Shown: one piece after another, positions 35,197 to 48,780 of the stretch
Position numbering within the stretch: the stretch's first letter is position 1
Layout of the letters: each line of letters begins with the position of its first letter
Origin: Lineus longissimus
Taxonomy: Eukaryota > Nemertea > Pilidiophora > Heteronemertea > Lineidae
Direction of reading: 5' to 3'
Assembly (NCBI RefSeq): GCF_910592395.1
Contig: NC_088311.1
Coordinates: 5,646,501 to 5,706,500, forward strand
DNA length: 60,000 nt
Made by a program: the position numbers and the translations under genes
Notes under the pieces: generated by a model
Seen by the model: the letters and a program-made list of their open reading frames with translations, nothing else
Told to the model about the DNA's origin: nothing
Databases searched by the model: none

Positions 35197-35516
35197 CGAG
35201 ACTTTTGAAGTCCTATGAAAACAGTTGAGATAAAAAAACAATTGCCGTGCTTCCAAGAATGCAAATACGTGATATCACGGACATAGTGATGTAAATTTAT
35301 TCATCAGATTGATATGTATAAGATACTACATAGTTTTGGATGATTTTATACTCTGTTAGAGCAGTTGAAGTAGGGTGCACACTGGCGACTGACTTAAGAG
35401 CATCAGCAAATTTCCTTGTCTGTGTAGTCAGCTTTCTTTATGATCCTTTAGACCAGTCGGCACCCCTCGTACTGGAGCATCAGTTTTATTGCCAGTGTAA
35501 TGTTTTTGAGTGTTTC

Positions 35517-35560
35517 TGTTTTTGAGTGTTTCCCCTCATTGTTTGGGAACGCTCAAAAAT
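35517..35560. repeat. Short hairpin
   Basis: TTTTTGAGTGTTTCCC (35519-35534) pairs with GGGAACGCTCAAAAA (35545-35559) across a loop of about ten bases. The left arm overlaps a direct duplicate of TGTTTTTGAGTGTTTC starting at 35501. Confidence 0.8.
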
Positions 35561-38500
35561 AGATTGACGAGTATTTCTGTGTATCCCCCCTATTGAAAAG
35601 TCATGGTCTCTCTAGCTGCCTATTGTTTGGAAACACTGAAACATGGGGAACAACCACAGATGTTACACCGGTTTGAATTGAGTGAAATGAATTTACGAAG
35701 TGGCAAAACCTTCGACACCTTTCAGAAAAATAGGTCGCTAATGAAACGTTGAGGGAATAATACTTATATAAAATAATACATTAATTAATACTACATGTAC
35801 ATGTAATGTATTGAATAAATACCCTTACTATAAACATGATTTAAAAGTTTTTTATTGCGTAGCTTCGTATTTCTTTACATGCTGCAAACTCCGCCATGAG
35901 ATGTCCAGACGATCAAGGTAGTAGTTGCATCAGCCTCTTATAAAAATGAAAACAAGAATAACGGAACGACCGACACCAGATGTGCTGCTGACATGTTTTA
36001 CAGCAGTAACACACCATCAGTCCAGTCACTTCCGCCATCATGTCATCGATCACAGGACCATTTTCCTTGGTCCTACGTACAAATGGCGGCATCGTAAATG
36101 GACATCGTTGACTGATGACATAAAAACTGGTGGAAATGTACAACGGCTGACGACTGCAGATGGAGACACTCGACATAATATACCATTATTTGTTAGAATT
36201 GAGTTTCCCTTTGCCCGAGTTGGTTTCCCAACTAAATACTGGAAACAGAGTGACAGCAATGGCACCTTATTTTATAATCTGCAAATTGGAAACACTGCAG
36301 AGGAGTAACTCAAATAGATATGGATGCATACCTTTTTTGAGCGAACCGTACAAGATCCTGACTAAATGCTTACCGGTTACTCATTTCATTGTCTCTTTCA
36401 TCACAACCTAGAATACGGAAACTCCATTTGAATCTTTACTAGTCCCACTTGCTCTCTTCTTATTTGGTCCCCGTGCATGATGTGACCCCGGAAAAAAATC
36501 CAAGCAGAATCGGGCCTTTTGTCAGCACTCTCACCTATCCCTCCCATACAGCCCCATGGAGCAGAACAAACGGCCGGTTTCAGGATTGCTGACGAATGAC
36601 TTATTTTGGAATTGACAAGAGCCAGAGGTACAGTTGCTCTAGTCCTTGCTTACATCATACATACCATCCAGGGAGCCACTGTCCCGCCATTGGGCATCCA
36701 TATCCGACTACATCCATCTGCTAGAGCACGACAACAGGTTACCCGATCCATGAAATTGTGCACAGAGCGATTGATTGGATCGGTCGATAATGTTGTGCAC
36801 ATTGCCCGCAACATTATGCCGGATTCTGACCCTATAGAACTTGATTTTTCTCCGTTCTCACTGACTCAATCCTTGATTGTAGCTTTAGAGCGCAAGCGGG
36901 AAAACATCGTTGCTAATGCGTGTCTAGCGAACGAAATCATCGTTTTTGCGGGGTGTTGTGTCTCCGAACAGCAGCAGAAGCAGGTCACGTGGTCAGCGCC
37001 ATTATGTTGATAGTTTGTGACGTCACCCTGATGTGCAGGACCAAACGCGAGTTAGCTTGTTGTTGACAGAGACACTGCCGGAGCATTGGAAATCAAACAT
37101 GAATTTCGAAGTAGGCAATAAAGCGTTTGGGGATGATTATTAACAGGAGTCTATCATTTTTGGTGAAATAGAATGTCATAGTTGTCCGGAAATCGTTTTG
37201 TAATATCATTGTTAGACTGGAGTGCGTTGCTGACAAGGACATTCTGGCAATAAATCGAAAATCAGATTGAAGCGTTTGGGAAGTGCCGCGATGGAAATGG
37301 ATTACAAAAGTATCTGGACAATTTCGGAAGACGCCGATGTCGTAGGAGTTAACGTTGAATAGAAAGGCAGACAATATACTTGTGCCGCTTCATTTCTCTT
37401 ATTGGAAGTAAAAAACTGCGGACTGACAAAGACGGCATGTAAGTAAGTTTCCCTCTCGTTCGCCAAGATTTAAGTACTGGCACGTTATTTTGGAAATTAA
37501 ATGGGATTGCAGCTCGAATGTGCCATAATATTCCCGTCGATTTTTGAAGTGTCCTTCCCTGTATGCAATCTCTTTGCAAGCACCAGTAATTTTCACCCAT
37601 TCCTTCCAGGGTGTATCTTGACTGTAATGGCTAAGCCGCCTCTCCTTGCCCCTGTCGGGCCTTAGATTTGATATAGACTCGCCATCACAACAAACTAAAC
37701 GTACAAAGCAGCCATCAGAATATGTTAGCTTCTAAGATACATGTCTCGTTACCCTGTTCACTTGTTACATGTTACCCCGGTTGCTAAAATGCCTGCTCCA
37801 GTATACATCTGAGTAAGCCTCTCTAGAATTCATTTAAGTCTTATTCATTTTCTGAGATGTGGGCCGACAATTTAAAGACCCACAGCTTTCCAACAGGCCA
37901 AAGAGAACAGCCTGCAGTCGCCCACCAACCTGAATGACCGAGTGTAATGACAACTCTTTCTTTCAGGCAATCTTTGTTTTCATTGCTTTGCCCATCTTGC
38001 CCATCATGTCTTCTTCTTCTTTTCTTCTGCGTTCAATCTCCCTTAAGTATAACATCAGTCCTGTGGCGGAGATGAAGCGGCTTGTCGTTTCTAGGTCATG
38101 ATGTGCCCATCATGTCGAATTGTGTCCATTCACGATCGACAGCACGTCGTCCACTCCGAAACATCATGCATTGACAACCGTCTTTCATTTAGCAAATCGC
38201 TAATGAATTGCTCGTACACCAAGATGGTGATACACGTGAGTTAATAGTGTAATAATAATGGATTACATATTCTCAGAGCTGTATAATCATTAACTTGATT
38301 AACGCCGTCTCTATGACCAGGAAAGGAATGCTCTCAGCGTCTTGTTTGAGTTATTTGCAACTGTGTCCAAGTGAATGCCACGAGTCATTAATGATGCTAT
38401 GTTTGATGAAATAGTCATCTGGACTTAGCATTATAGAAGGCCTCAGGAGAACCATGTCCAAATGTGAACTTGTCCAGAGCAACATTGATATTTGCAATTG

Positions 38501-41500
38501 GAATATTTGAATTGTAATTCTGGGTACTCAATAATAACATATTAGCACACTGGTTCGTACAATTACTAGTAATATTTAAAAGTATCAAGGTCAATGAGCC
38601 ATCAATCAATCGATCGATATCTGAATGTTACCACATGTACATGTATGAGCAAATCAAGCTCTCGCTTCTCAGATTTCGAGTATAAAGCATCATGAGTAAT
38701 TTCTAATATAGCCCGATCATAGCTTCGGGCGATTTTCTTTTTATTGAATCTCCCAGCCTACGCAGAGGGACTTCATGAGATCGATAGTCAATATCGAAGC
38801 CGATGTACTGGTTGATTACTAATGATGTTTTCGAGTGATTGGTAGGTATATAGGCTGCTGACTCGCGATTGCCGTGGGGTTGGTGATTGATCAGAATGGG
38901 TCCTCGTACTAACATTTTTATTCACTAACATGACTAAAGGGCAATTCTCTCAAAGCTTTCACAGACCCACTCGGTCATGATTCCGTTTGTCCAAACTTCA
39001 GCAGCAAAGCTATGGATTTATATAATCCGAGTCCATTACTTTCCTATTTTAACGACCTGTATACGACATGTATGATTGTTCAACGACACATTTTACAAAA
39101 CTGCTCATGGTAATCCCGCATTTCACTCAACACAATTCGGGCTGCTGCGACAGTTCATACAGATTTTCTACAAAAGAGGTATGGTTTAAGTTAAGATATC
39201 ACTATAATTCCCCGCTTAGGGAAGAGTTTTACATAATCCATCATTTCGGTATGACAATTCGTAGAATCAAGTATAGATTAGATTGGAGTGCGTGTCTTTA
39301 ATCCATACTTGGTAGATTGAAATACTAGTAGTCTAATTCTCATGACATGTCTATCTTTTGCATTCAGCATCTAAATTAGCCAATTGAAATCTCCCTGAGT
39401 CTAATTTCCTCATCAAACGAACAAGATTCACTTTCTCATCATAAACTATTCCAGTATCGATCACTCAAATAGCTTGAGGTTGCCTATCGATCAAAGTTTG
39501 ACATTCGATACAAAAATCTGATCGAGAACTGTGACGAATTAATTTTTTTCGGGGAAGCTGCGTATCAGAGAATGGCGATTTAAACAGCTTGGGGTGAATT
39601 ATATTCGTGATGAGTGAAGCTTTCAACTCAAAGATATGGACGAAATTTGGCCGGAAATGGGTTTGTCATCGAAGAGAAGATAGCAAGCACGCCGTAGCAG
39701 TGATTCCTTTATCGTTGCTGGCTATTCTCCTCCTCATTTCAAGCCAATAAAGCACCATGCAGTACACCTAACTCGCGTGTGGTCCTACATGTACGTGCCT
39801 TTCCTACCTCAATTAGCCTCGTGTCTAATGGTAATTTCACGGACTGGTTTCGCCGAGATGTACAACGCGTATCTTTCAATCACATAACTTGCTAATTTCG
39901 GGCAGTTATTCATAGGCATGGTCCATCGATCTGATGTCAATTGATGAATAGATTGCTTCATCTAATGTCAGTGATGGTTGAGGTTACTGCCTTCGTTGAG
40001 CGGAAAGACCAGTTGGCAAGATGGACTCTGGAAAAAACCTGCATCCTATATGATATTAGTCCCTCCGGACTTCGCAGATGTCACACTCTAAAACAACGGA
40101 TTAACATGCGTGGTTTTCTGGACACCATTGATTTTCCGATTACACCTACATGCTGGGTGGATTTCAAAATATCAGTTTGCTGTTTCATGGCTCTAATCCA
40201 TCCTTCGAATATTTCTCAGATTTGGCATTTAGTTACTGGCTTTGTTTTGATAGATATACTTAGATCAATTGACTTGCACACACCCTGCAGTATTGTTCTG
40301 TTCTCCGCCACTCCTGACCATCTTGTTTCAGATATGACATTTGAAATTTAACGCTCATAACAACAAACATGACGGAAGCGGTATAGTCACCATCGAATCG
40401 GCGGATGAAGGGCGAAATAGGTGGTTCGGTCGACAACGCGCCCAGCGGCCATCCTTGCATGTCTGGTTGATTAGGCTAATATTAGTGTGCACCGAGTTTG
40501 CAGTGATTCATCCACAGAAAGTGCAATATGTTGATATTCACAGTTAAGAATGATAACTATGCTAGACTTGTCTTTAAAAAACCACCTGTCTGTCTGTATT
40601 GATCAGCAAGCTCCATTATTGAGAGGCTTCGATATTGGCCGCTTTTTATCACAGCCAGATCGATGCTTCAGACGACCGTCTCGTATTCCTATACATGATC
40701 GCACAGTTGTTGACTGATCCTGATTCGATGATGCTGTGTGCACCGTCAGCTAGACGATGAGAAGTATAGAAGACACCACTCAGACCTCGGCAAGACTTAA
40801 TGGGTTTGGAGTTATACACTATGTTATTTACCATGATACATGAAGGCTGAAGATCCTGATCCAGTGGTTAGGACAGGAAAAAGCCTGAGTTTGCGTTCTA
40901 CTACATGTACCAGATAAATATGACCAGGATAGAGGACAGATTGCATATGTAGGGAACGCTCTATGGGTCTGGCTTACCCGGTGGCTGATGACAAAGGCAT
41001 GCATTAGGAAATGCTGTAATTTAGGCGAAGAACCCCTCATGACTATTTTTTGCCGTGCATCATAATATGCGCTATAGGATAGGGTAATTACTAGCATCGG
41101 AGAATACACCAAAGAATAGGAAAAGCGACATACTTTGAAGATTGTTACATTGCTACCATAGCAACGGCTTATAGCGCTCTACGAAAGAAACTGGTGCAGT
41201 GAAGTTATAGTTCCTAATTGACTGTCTACTGCCAACTTATAAGACTGTACAAGGACCGAATCATGTACATTCATCATCCAACCTCAAAAGGAAGGATATC
41301 GGGGTTTCTTCGGAAGCAATAGTTTTATGTACCATACTCCTCAACCTTATAGCAGTGGACATGTAAGTGGTCGCAGTGCCAAAGAAAAGCCTGGCGTCGA
41401 AACCAAGATTCTCCAGTGCAAGAAAACGTGTTGTTTCAAGAATAAACAGTAACCATTAAAATACACTCAGTGCAGTGACCCGACTTTGCATATAAACGTG

Positions 41501-42837
41501 AATCGAAGCGATTGGTGGGTTCCACAGAAACTTTGAAAATGACACATCAAACAGTAAAATCCGCAACTTAGAAAAGAAATGAAATATTGACTTGATGGTT
41601 AGTGGATTCTTCTTGCTAAAAATGAACCTGTCTCTTTTGCTTCAGATAATAGCCATCGATTTTTATGTACGGTTCTCGTAGTTCATGGCATGAACAGATT
41701 CGCCACGAGCTCTTTGATATTTCAGTTTAAGAGGACGAATAGCAGCTTACATGTAAGAGAAGATTCGATCTCTAGCTACAAGGGTCGTTTTTTCTTCAAA
41801 GATGTTTTGAGCAAATGAAAAACTCCGTATAATCAAACATCATCATTAAGGAATTCTCCCCATAACAATATGATGATTAAAATGTGGTCCAGACAACGAG
41901 GTCAAGGCATTTGCACATCCCTCCCACCTTTCTTTTTGCTATTGTGAAGTTACTGCCTGAAAAGCCTCAATTTCTTTGGTGCCGATAGGCCCTGTCATCT
42001 GCAATATTTACACCATTCGCATTTGATCATTCCAATACCAAATATAGCTCAAAACAAACACTGGCCAAGGCAATAAAGAATTCAAACAGGCAGCAAGCAC
42101 CACTTTTTTTTATTTGTCTGCACCAACTGAAAAGTGATCTCGTCCTCAATTCTCTCTCTTTATTATATTTCTTGATATATGAGAAACAAAATGAATAATA
42201 TCAAGCACTCTCCAAATATTCTTGGAAAAAAATCATCTTATTGGTGGTTTTCAATCTCCTTTTGCCCCACGATCGATGCAGAATTCTAAAATGGAATCCG
42301 ACATGATTGCGCGGGTCTCTGGCCTGTCAAGACATAGAATGCAATGAAATATGATGTATTGGAATGGGCCATGCCGAGTTTTTCAGCCGAGAAATGACTC
42401 GAGATGTATTATCCACGAGGGATCATTCTGCTGCTTGGTATATGGCTATTGCTTCAATATTCTAGATGAGAATGAACAGAGGCGTGCTTCTTTGGCTGTT
42501 TTGGTGCCTTGCTGACCCCGGGGATCTAGTAAGGGTATTTCCTATCTTGATAATTCGCAGATGGTTTCTTCGCCAACGACAACGAAGATAATATATTTGA
42601 AGCGGATATGACTTGACTTGCTTTTCTTGGGCGTATAGGCCTGTGGATTTAGCTGCCGATATGCAAAGATGATCACCGAATGACACTGGGTGATATTACA
42701 TGTATGTGGAAAGTGACTGCATGCACCTTGCCGCGAAGTAAAGCACTATCTTTGCGTTACTTCGAGAATAAGCCAGTTATAACTCGACGTTCGCAGCATG
42801 TCTTCCTGACAACTTCAGTTCTGCGTCAAGAACAAAA

Positions 42838-43105
42838 GCTAATGCACTCTAAGAAACAAAGGGTTTTGAGCTTTTGAAAAAACCCTGCAAGCTTGCACAA
42901 AAACAAAGATGCATCCCTCAGAAGTTTTTCGGGAATGTGAAAAACCCCTAAACGTTCTTGAGATTCTGAAAACCAAAGCTCTGAGGGTTTTTTTTTCATC
43001 TCGCTCCAAAGCTCCTAAAGCGTCCATATTTGTGTTGGCCAAAAGAAACCCTTAAACGTTCTTTTTATATAGGCCCCAATATCTTTATTTCTAAGAATGT
43101 GCAGC
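42838..43105 (+). repeat. AGGGTTTTTC-rich repeat, copy 2
   Basis: Alternating AGGGTTTT/AAAACCC blocks with hairpin potential and the terminal CTTTATTTCTAAGAATGT shared with copy 1 (20640-20790), in the same orientation. Confidence 0.45.
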
Positions 43106-46100
43106 GCTACGAGAGCAACGGATATCGCAATCTCCACATATTGCTTGAAAAATGCTAAATGACAGTAATGTTGCAAAGACTACAAACGTCATGTCTTTCT
43201 TGATGGTTTGGTGCATTATGTTCGTGATGATGGATACACCATAAGAGCATATGGTATTATATTTTTCCTCCCTTTCTTAAAAGGTCTTCAGCCGTTGACA
43301 TTTCATGTTTGACCTCGCTATAATCCTCCAGCCTAATGGGTATCCAAGTGTAAGAGGAATTCCTTTATCCGACCATTGTGAGGCGCTGAATGGGATATAT
43401 AGCGGGTCTTTCTATTGGATGCTGGATTTATTACCCCGAGTATGAACGGCTATAAATTGTCTTCGGAGCAGTGAAAGACATACGTGTTATTAAAAGAAGC
43501 GAGTAGAAAATCAGAAACAAGAAAACATCGAAGGTTATTTGTATCCATCATAGAGTTAGAGTCGGGCGTGGAGCAATCTTAAATGGCAATAACCATCACC
43601 AACCCTCTAGAAATTGATGACGATGCTAAACATCTTCCTCCAGTCGCTTGAATGGATTTCTGCCTGACAATGTATGAATATGAATCTAAGCCTTTTCTGA
43701 TTTCTGATTTTCTCTAATGCAGTTTCTACAGTACATTCCTCGTCTTGTCTCTCCCAAAGAAACAGGGAGCACTGCCGTCTTTATAGCAAAAATAAGGCGG
43801 TTTTAAGAATCCCCATCATTTTAAACTCAGTCATATGGCCTTTACGCTTTTCGGAGACAACCAAAGCTTTAAATCGGCTTTCGGTGGGTCGCCATGGCAA
43901 CTATCATAAGTTGCAGATGTTTGATATCACGGACAGTTAGTTGTGACAGGTCTTACGATTTTGCACTAAACAGATTAAAATTTTAAATCATGGAAGATGT
44001 TTTCTAGCTGCTATATAATACTTGCCTTATTGTGGGTTTACTGCTTAGGAACGTCAAAATAGCGACGTTTAACATGTAGAGCCAGATTGAACCTGTAGCT
44101 CGGGCTCTCGGCTAGCGGTCAAGATTTCCCTATTTTGAACACTAACGTGTGCCATTGCCGGTTTATACCTTTCCATGCGATTCCATTTAAAGCTTTTTCG
44201 TTGTCGTTCTTAGGCAACATCTATGATCCGCCGGCTAATCTGTGAAATAATTAACGACCTCGCTATAAACCTGGTGTCCTCTCCTCAAATACATCATACT
44301 TCTGTTCCTTGGATTCAAAATGAAGTCCTAAAACTGCAAACTGAAACACTGAGCGTGGCACTGATGGTACACCAGACTTTGTCCTCACCAATTCTTGGTA
44401 ATATATATGTACTGATTTTTCACCTACTATACATGCTTCCCGAAATTGGAGGCTTGCATTGGAACTAACTTTTCCCCCTTGTCCGTCATTAAATGCATTC
44501 AAGTGGGTTGGTCAACCATGACTATCTCCTTTGTCCCTCCACCATAAGGCCTAGTTTCCCCTTATGACATCACTATTTCGGACACTCAGCGCCCCATATC
44601 TGGAAAGGTGTATAAGTGTAAGAGTTTTCCTATCAAAATTCGTGCGAGTCTTATGTTGAGTATGATTAGCTTCTGTTCCTGTTTTCTTTTTTCTCCCACT
44701 ATATTCCTGTCTTGGCACTGGAAATTGACAGTGTAGCTAACAAGGAAAAATTAATATCGTCAAGGCAGTCTACACTGGAGCCTAGTTCCATATTGATCCA
44801 GCTAAATGGCTCCAATAATAGAATAAAATGATTTCTCTATGGACATGATGGAATGACCATGATTACAATGCGTTAATTCTGCAGCCCATGGCGCGTCGCT
44901 TGGAGGTCTGTATGGGGCTGAATGTAATGGTTATGGGGATAGTGTACAAACAAGTCATCTTATACTGCGGGTTATACCATATGTTGACTCAACTGCGTCC
45001 GCAGTCGAAATGGAAGCCATCAATATAGAATCAACCAACTCCTGGGATCTTGACGATAATGGCCCGATTACGATGGGGTACCATCTTTGCTTCATTTGCT
45101 TCAACATTCACGTTCAGAATTTCATTTTGATTACTTTTCTGCAACAGTATGTCACGTCCAGAATCATAGCTCTTTAGTTTGATTTTTTTGGGACCTTAGT
45201 TTGTAAGCCCGTATTCGAAGTATTTAATTTTTTTTAAACACATGTTGGGATTCCGATGACACTTCTGTACTCTTGCATCACAGACCTGAACTGGCAATGC
45301 AATACAAAGCTGATAATGTTTTAAAACGAAGCTTTTATGAGATCGTCACGACCAGGTGAATTTTAATAGAAACTACACGAAATGCCAGCGACGCTAATAA
45401 TGGCTGACTCTTATTCGTAAGTAAAACGATGTTGATGACGGGTGTTGTATTAGTATACTCCCCTCGAAAGTTTCATAATGCCTTGTAAGCACCACCGAAG
45501 GACCAATGATGAGTATGAAAACAACTGTTTGTTCCAGTTGGTGGACCCTTATAACGACATTCGAACGCGGTCGAAATCCTTCATCAGGAGGGAAGAGCTG
45601 CGGCCGTCTCACTGACGACATTACCATAATTGCCACGGGGCGAAGCGCTTCCGATGGGCTTTTGGGATATCACACTCCAGCTATCTGTCGAAAGATGCCA
45701 TTAAGATGTACTCGACTATGTATTGACAGGACGTGAGCACGTTATCCTAGTATTTCGATTATAATCAACAACAGGCGACCGATTGGTAAACGTGACATTG
45801 ACGAGTCCGTCCTAATGTGGTTGGCTGCCTGGGCAATTTTGGGGGCCATTTTCCTTGTGGGTTGACTGTGACTTGGCACCTCCTCGGAAACACACACGTG
45901 CACATTCCCTCAAATTGGTAAACTTCAGGCGATGATTAGGCACGATTTTATCACGTTCCATCATATTCCGTTCATTCTGTCAATTCGATGAGGCCAATAT
46001 ATATTGATACAGGGATGCTGCCATGCAGGGCAAAACCCAGACCAAAACAGGGCGTGGTGACTACAGTAATAGTTATCACTGAGCAATGAAAACACGAACA

Positions 46101-46507
46101 CTATAGAACAATGAAATATTGATCTGGCTTTTTATACACAAATAACATTTTTTTCTTTCCAACTCATCATGCCCAGGCTATGATGCCAAAGTATTCCTCA
46201 TTCGTATCACTATCGTGCTTCCTGTGCAGCTGCCCAAGTGACGTGTTGTGCTGATACCTTGTATTCCTGTTGTGTTCTATTTAACATTTGGACAGTAGAA
46301 AATTTGGGCTTTGTTTTCTTTATGGTTTTGGGCATAGTCATTTCAGGTTTCGGGGCTGATGTTACTTTCAGTTCTTAACTTTTGTTAATCAAATGACTAC
46401 TGGTCAGCTCACGATAAAAAAAGATGATTTCAATATAAACATTGTATTCTCGATCTATATCTGATTGAAATACCATACTTTACGAAATATTCACTCTATC
46501 TTTGCAG

Positions 46508-46586
46508 GAAGTAACTGTAACAATTATCCAAGCGGATGAACCAACGCACCAGATAACCCACTGCCAACCTGCCGGTCTAGCTGCCC
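46508..46586 (+). other. 5' UTR part of the Kv2 exon, after a splice acceptor
   Basis: The sequence TCTATCTTTGCAG ending at 46507 is a good acceptor, and an in-frame TAG at 46578-46580 precedes the ATG at 46587. Translation therefore starts inside this exon, and an untranslated exon should lie upstream. Confidence 0.5.
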
Positions 46587-47444
46587 ATGTTTTACAACAC
46601 GGGTACGCAGAAACAGGCGCCCGGAGAGGAGCCCCCGCCTGGGATCCCCTCCGCGGCTGCCAGGGTGGGTGCACTTCGCGATAAATCCCTGGTACGGACA
46701 GACAGCTCCACCGTCACGGGCGACGCCCCTCCACGTATCGGACTTGAGATGTCTATCAAGAAACATAAGCCAGAGGTGTCTTTACCTCCGAATCAAACTC
46801 AGGTTAACCCTATTCAGACTGCAGCTCCAACCACCACTGTAATGGGCAGCGTCAGTGATGCAACAAGTCAACCACTTTTTGTCCCGGTTCCACGTCAGAT
46901 CTACGCCGCGCCTCCCACAGTACCACCGGATCCCTTTACAATAATCAGGAGTAAAACTATGAATAAACGAGTAACTATAAATGTTGGTGGCGTAAAACAT
47001 GAGGTTTTATGGCGGACATTGGACAGAATGCCACATACTCGGTTAGGGAGGCTAAAGGACTCCACGACACACGAGGCAATCATGGTCCTCTGTGATGACT
47101 ATAGCTTGATTGAGAATGAATACTTTTTCGACAGGCATCCTAGATCATTCGCTTCCATTTTAAATTTCTACAGAACTGGGAAACTTCATTTAGTCGAAGA
47201 AATGTGTGTGTTAAGTTTCAGCGAGGATTTGGAGTACTGGGGTATAGACGAATTGTACTTGGAGTCATGTTGTCAACACAAGTACCACCAGAAAAAGGAA
47301 CACGTGTTTGAGGAGATTCGGAAGGAGGCTGAGAGTCTGCGCCAGCGGGAAGGCGAGGAGAATTTCGGTGAAGGGCCCTGTGCGGGGATACGGAAGAAAG
47401 TGTGGGATTTGTTGGAGAAGCCCCAGACGTCAACTGGAGCCCGG
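46587..47444 (+). CDS. Shab: Kv2 (Shab) voltage-gated potassium channel, first coding exon (partial)
   Basis: It encodes 286 residues: a Pro/Thr-rich N-terminus, the T1 tetramerisation domain from about residue 128 (RVTINVGG, then [30 protein letters not shown]), and a charged linker ending [10 protein letters not shown]. The zinc-binding HX5CX20CC motif of non-Shaker Kv channels is intact. The wording is close to vertebrate KCNB1, and the exon ends at CGG|GTGAGT in phase 0, just before S1, matching the split in vertebrate Kv2 genes. Kv2 makes delayed-rectifier current in neurons and muscle. S1-S6 and the pore are absent from the window, so the intron exceeds 12.5 kb. Translation may instead begin at the ATG at 46749 (MSIKKHK), which has G at -3; the ATG at 46587 has a weak C at -3. 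The open frame past 47444 to 47546 is intronic. Confidence 0.95.
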
Positions 47445-48624
47445 GTGAGTACCCCTGACCTCGTTCAACACCGCTCCCTAGTCCACTTAGACACTAGCCT
47501 TCATTTCTCCTCCTACCTCAACCCTAACTGCAAGTTTCTATACTAAAGACATTTGCACATTCACTTGAGATTTTCAGGCGATTTACTTAAATTCAATAGA
47601 ATTTAAATTATTATCACTTATTTCAATGATATTGAGATTTATCCGTCTTATGACGAACAAAAGAGAGAAATGCTTTGTATTTTGCCTCCAACACTTTGGG
47701 TAGATTTAGATTAAAATATCCTTTACATTTTGTTAACAACTAGTTTAGAATTTCAAATCTGAATGGGAGTGCATGTTAAACAACAGTTGGTGTTTGAGAT
47801 GACTTCTGAATTAGTGCTATCAATGTTATTAACGTAACCATGGGCACTGTGATTTGTCGTATTCACCCATCTATGATGTCTGTCGTATGCGTCACAATCG
47901 TGCGTCACCATGGAATGCTTTGCAAGATACAGAAACTGAATTCGTAGGTTTAGATCTTAAAGTGTAGAGTATGTAGAGAGAGGCGAGGCAGGCGAAAAAG
48001 ATGCTGACCGATAGATAATTCCATGATAAAATATCGGTAGAGTTCACTAAAAGGCTATTTCAAGGAGACTTGACAGAGAAATAGTAGGCCAGAACATCCA
48101 GTGTAAATAGGTTCAAAGTTCTGTTGAGTACACTTTATCGATAAAAAGAACCATCACTTTTAAAGTTGAATAGTTTCAACTGTGAATTGTAGTTAACGTT
48201 TTAAAAAGGTGAATATTCCACCTGATGAATGTAATGAATCCTTTAAAACGTTTATAGTGCAATCAACAAAGAACAAAATGTCACCTATCAAATTCGGATG
48301 AAAAATGACGCGTTTGTTATCACGTAGATTAAACATCAAAACAATGATATCAAATGGGTCCCGGGGGCTTCTGGCACTAAGTAATTAACTGCAGGTTTTC
48401 CATTACCCCCAGTGGCAGCGTAGTTCGCAATGTTTGGTAGCTTGTGGAGTGCGATCTGGGAAATTAAATGTAGTGTCGTAATGTCATGGATGTTACAATG
48501 TTAACCAGTATAATGAAGTCTGCTCGTTTGAAAATTAATAATCTTTTTTGAACATGCTGAGAAAATGTCTCTGAAAAGAACCTTGTTCAACCGAACTGCA
48601 TTTCGTTTATTTCCCCTTCCCACG

Positions 48625-48780
48625 CAGTTAAAAATATTTAGGCCTAGCACAATTCACGGTCTATTGTCTTCAAACAAAGCTCGCTCGCATCTAGGCCTGC
48701 TTCCCGCTGTTCTACTGTCTTATCAAAGGGCTATCAGGGCAAATCTTCATGACATCGACCCCCACGAAACAGCTTACATT
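48625..48780 (+). repeat. Dispersed repeat, plus-strand copy (pairs with 28510-28661)
   Basis: The plus-strand partner of the GPCR intron-4 repeat, at about 75-80% identity over about 150 bases and in opposite orientation. Copies in introns of two unrelated genes 20 kb apart mark a genomic repeat family. Confidence 0.85.

Larger units (their letters stand above)
35197..46507. other. Long stretch with no supported gene upstream of Kv2 exon 1
   Basis: It holds scattered open frames up to about 136 codons, none recognised. The best is an open plus-strand frame 36600-37010 with no ATG; if entered at the acceptor before 36672 it reads from GATVPPLG to a TGA with fairly even codon use. The last part should contain the Kv2 promoter and one or more 5' UTR exons, not identifiable by eye. 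Confidence 0.5.

Noticed and set aside
45478-45615. 45-codon ATG-initiated small ORF, Arg-rich, starting MPCKHHRR
   Set aside because: It resembles terminal sequences of retroelements seen on the opposite strand more than a gene, and no promoter or splice evidence supports it.
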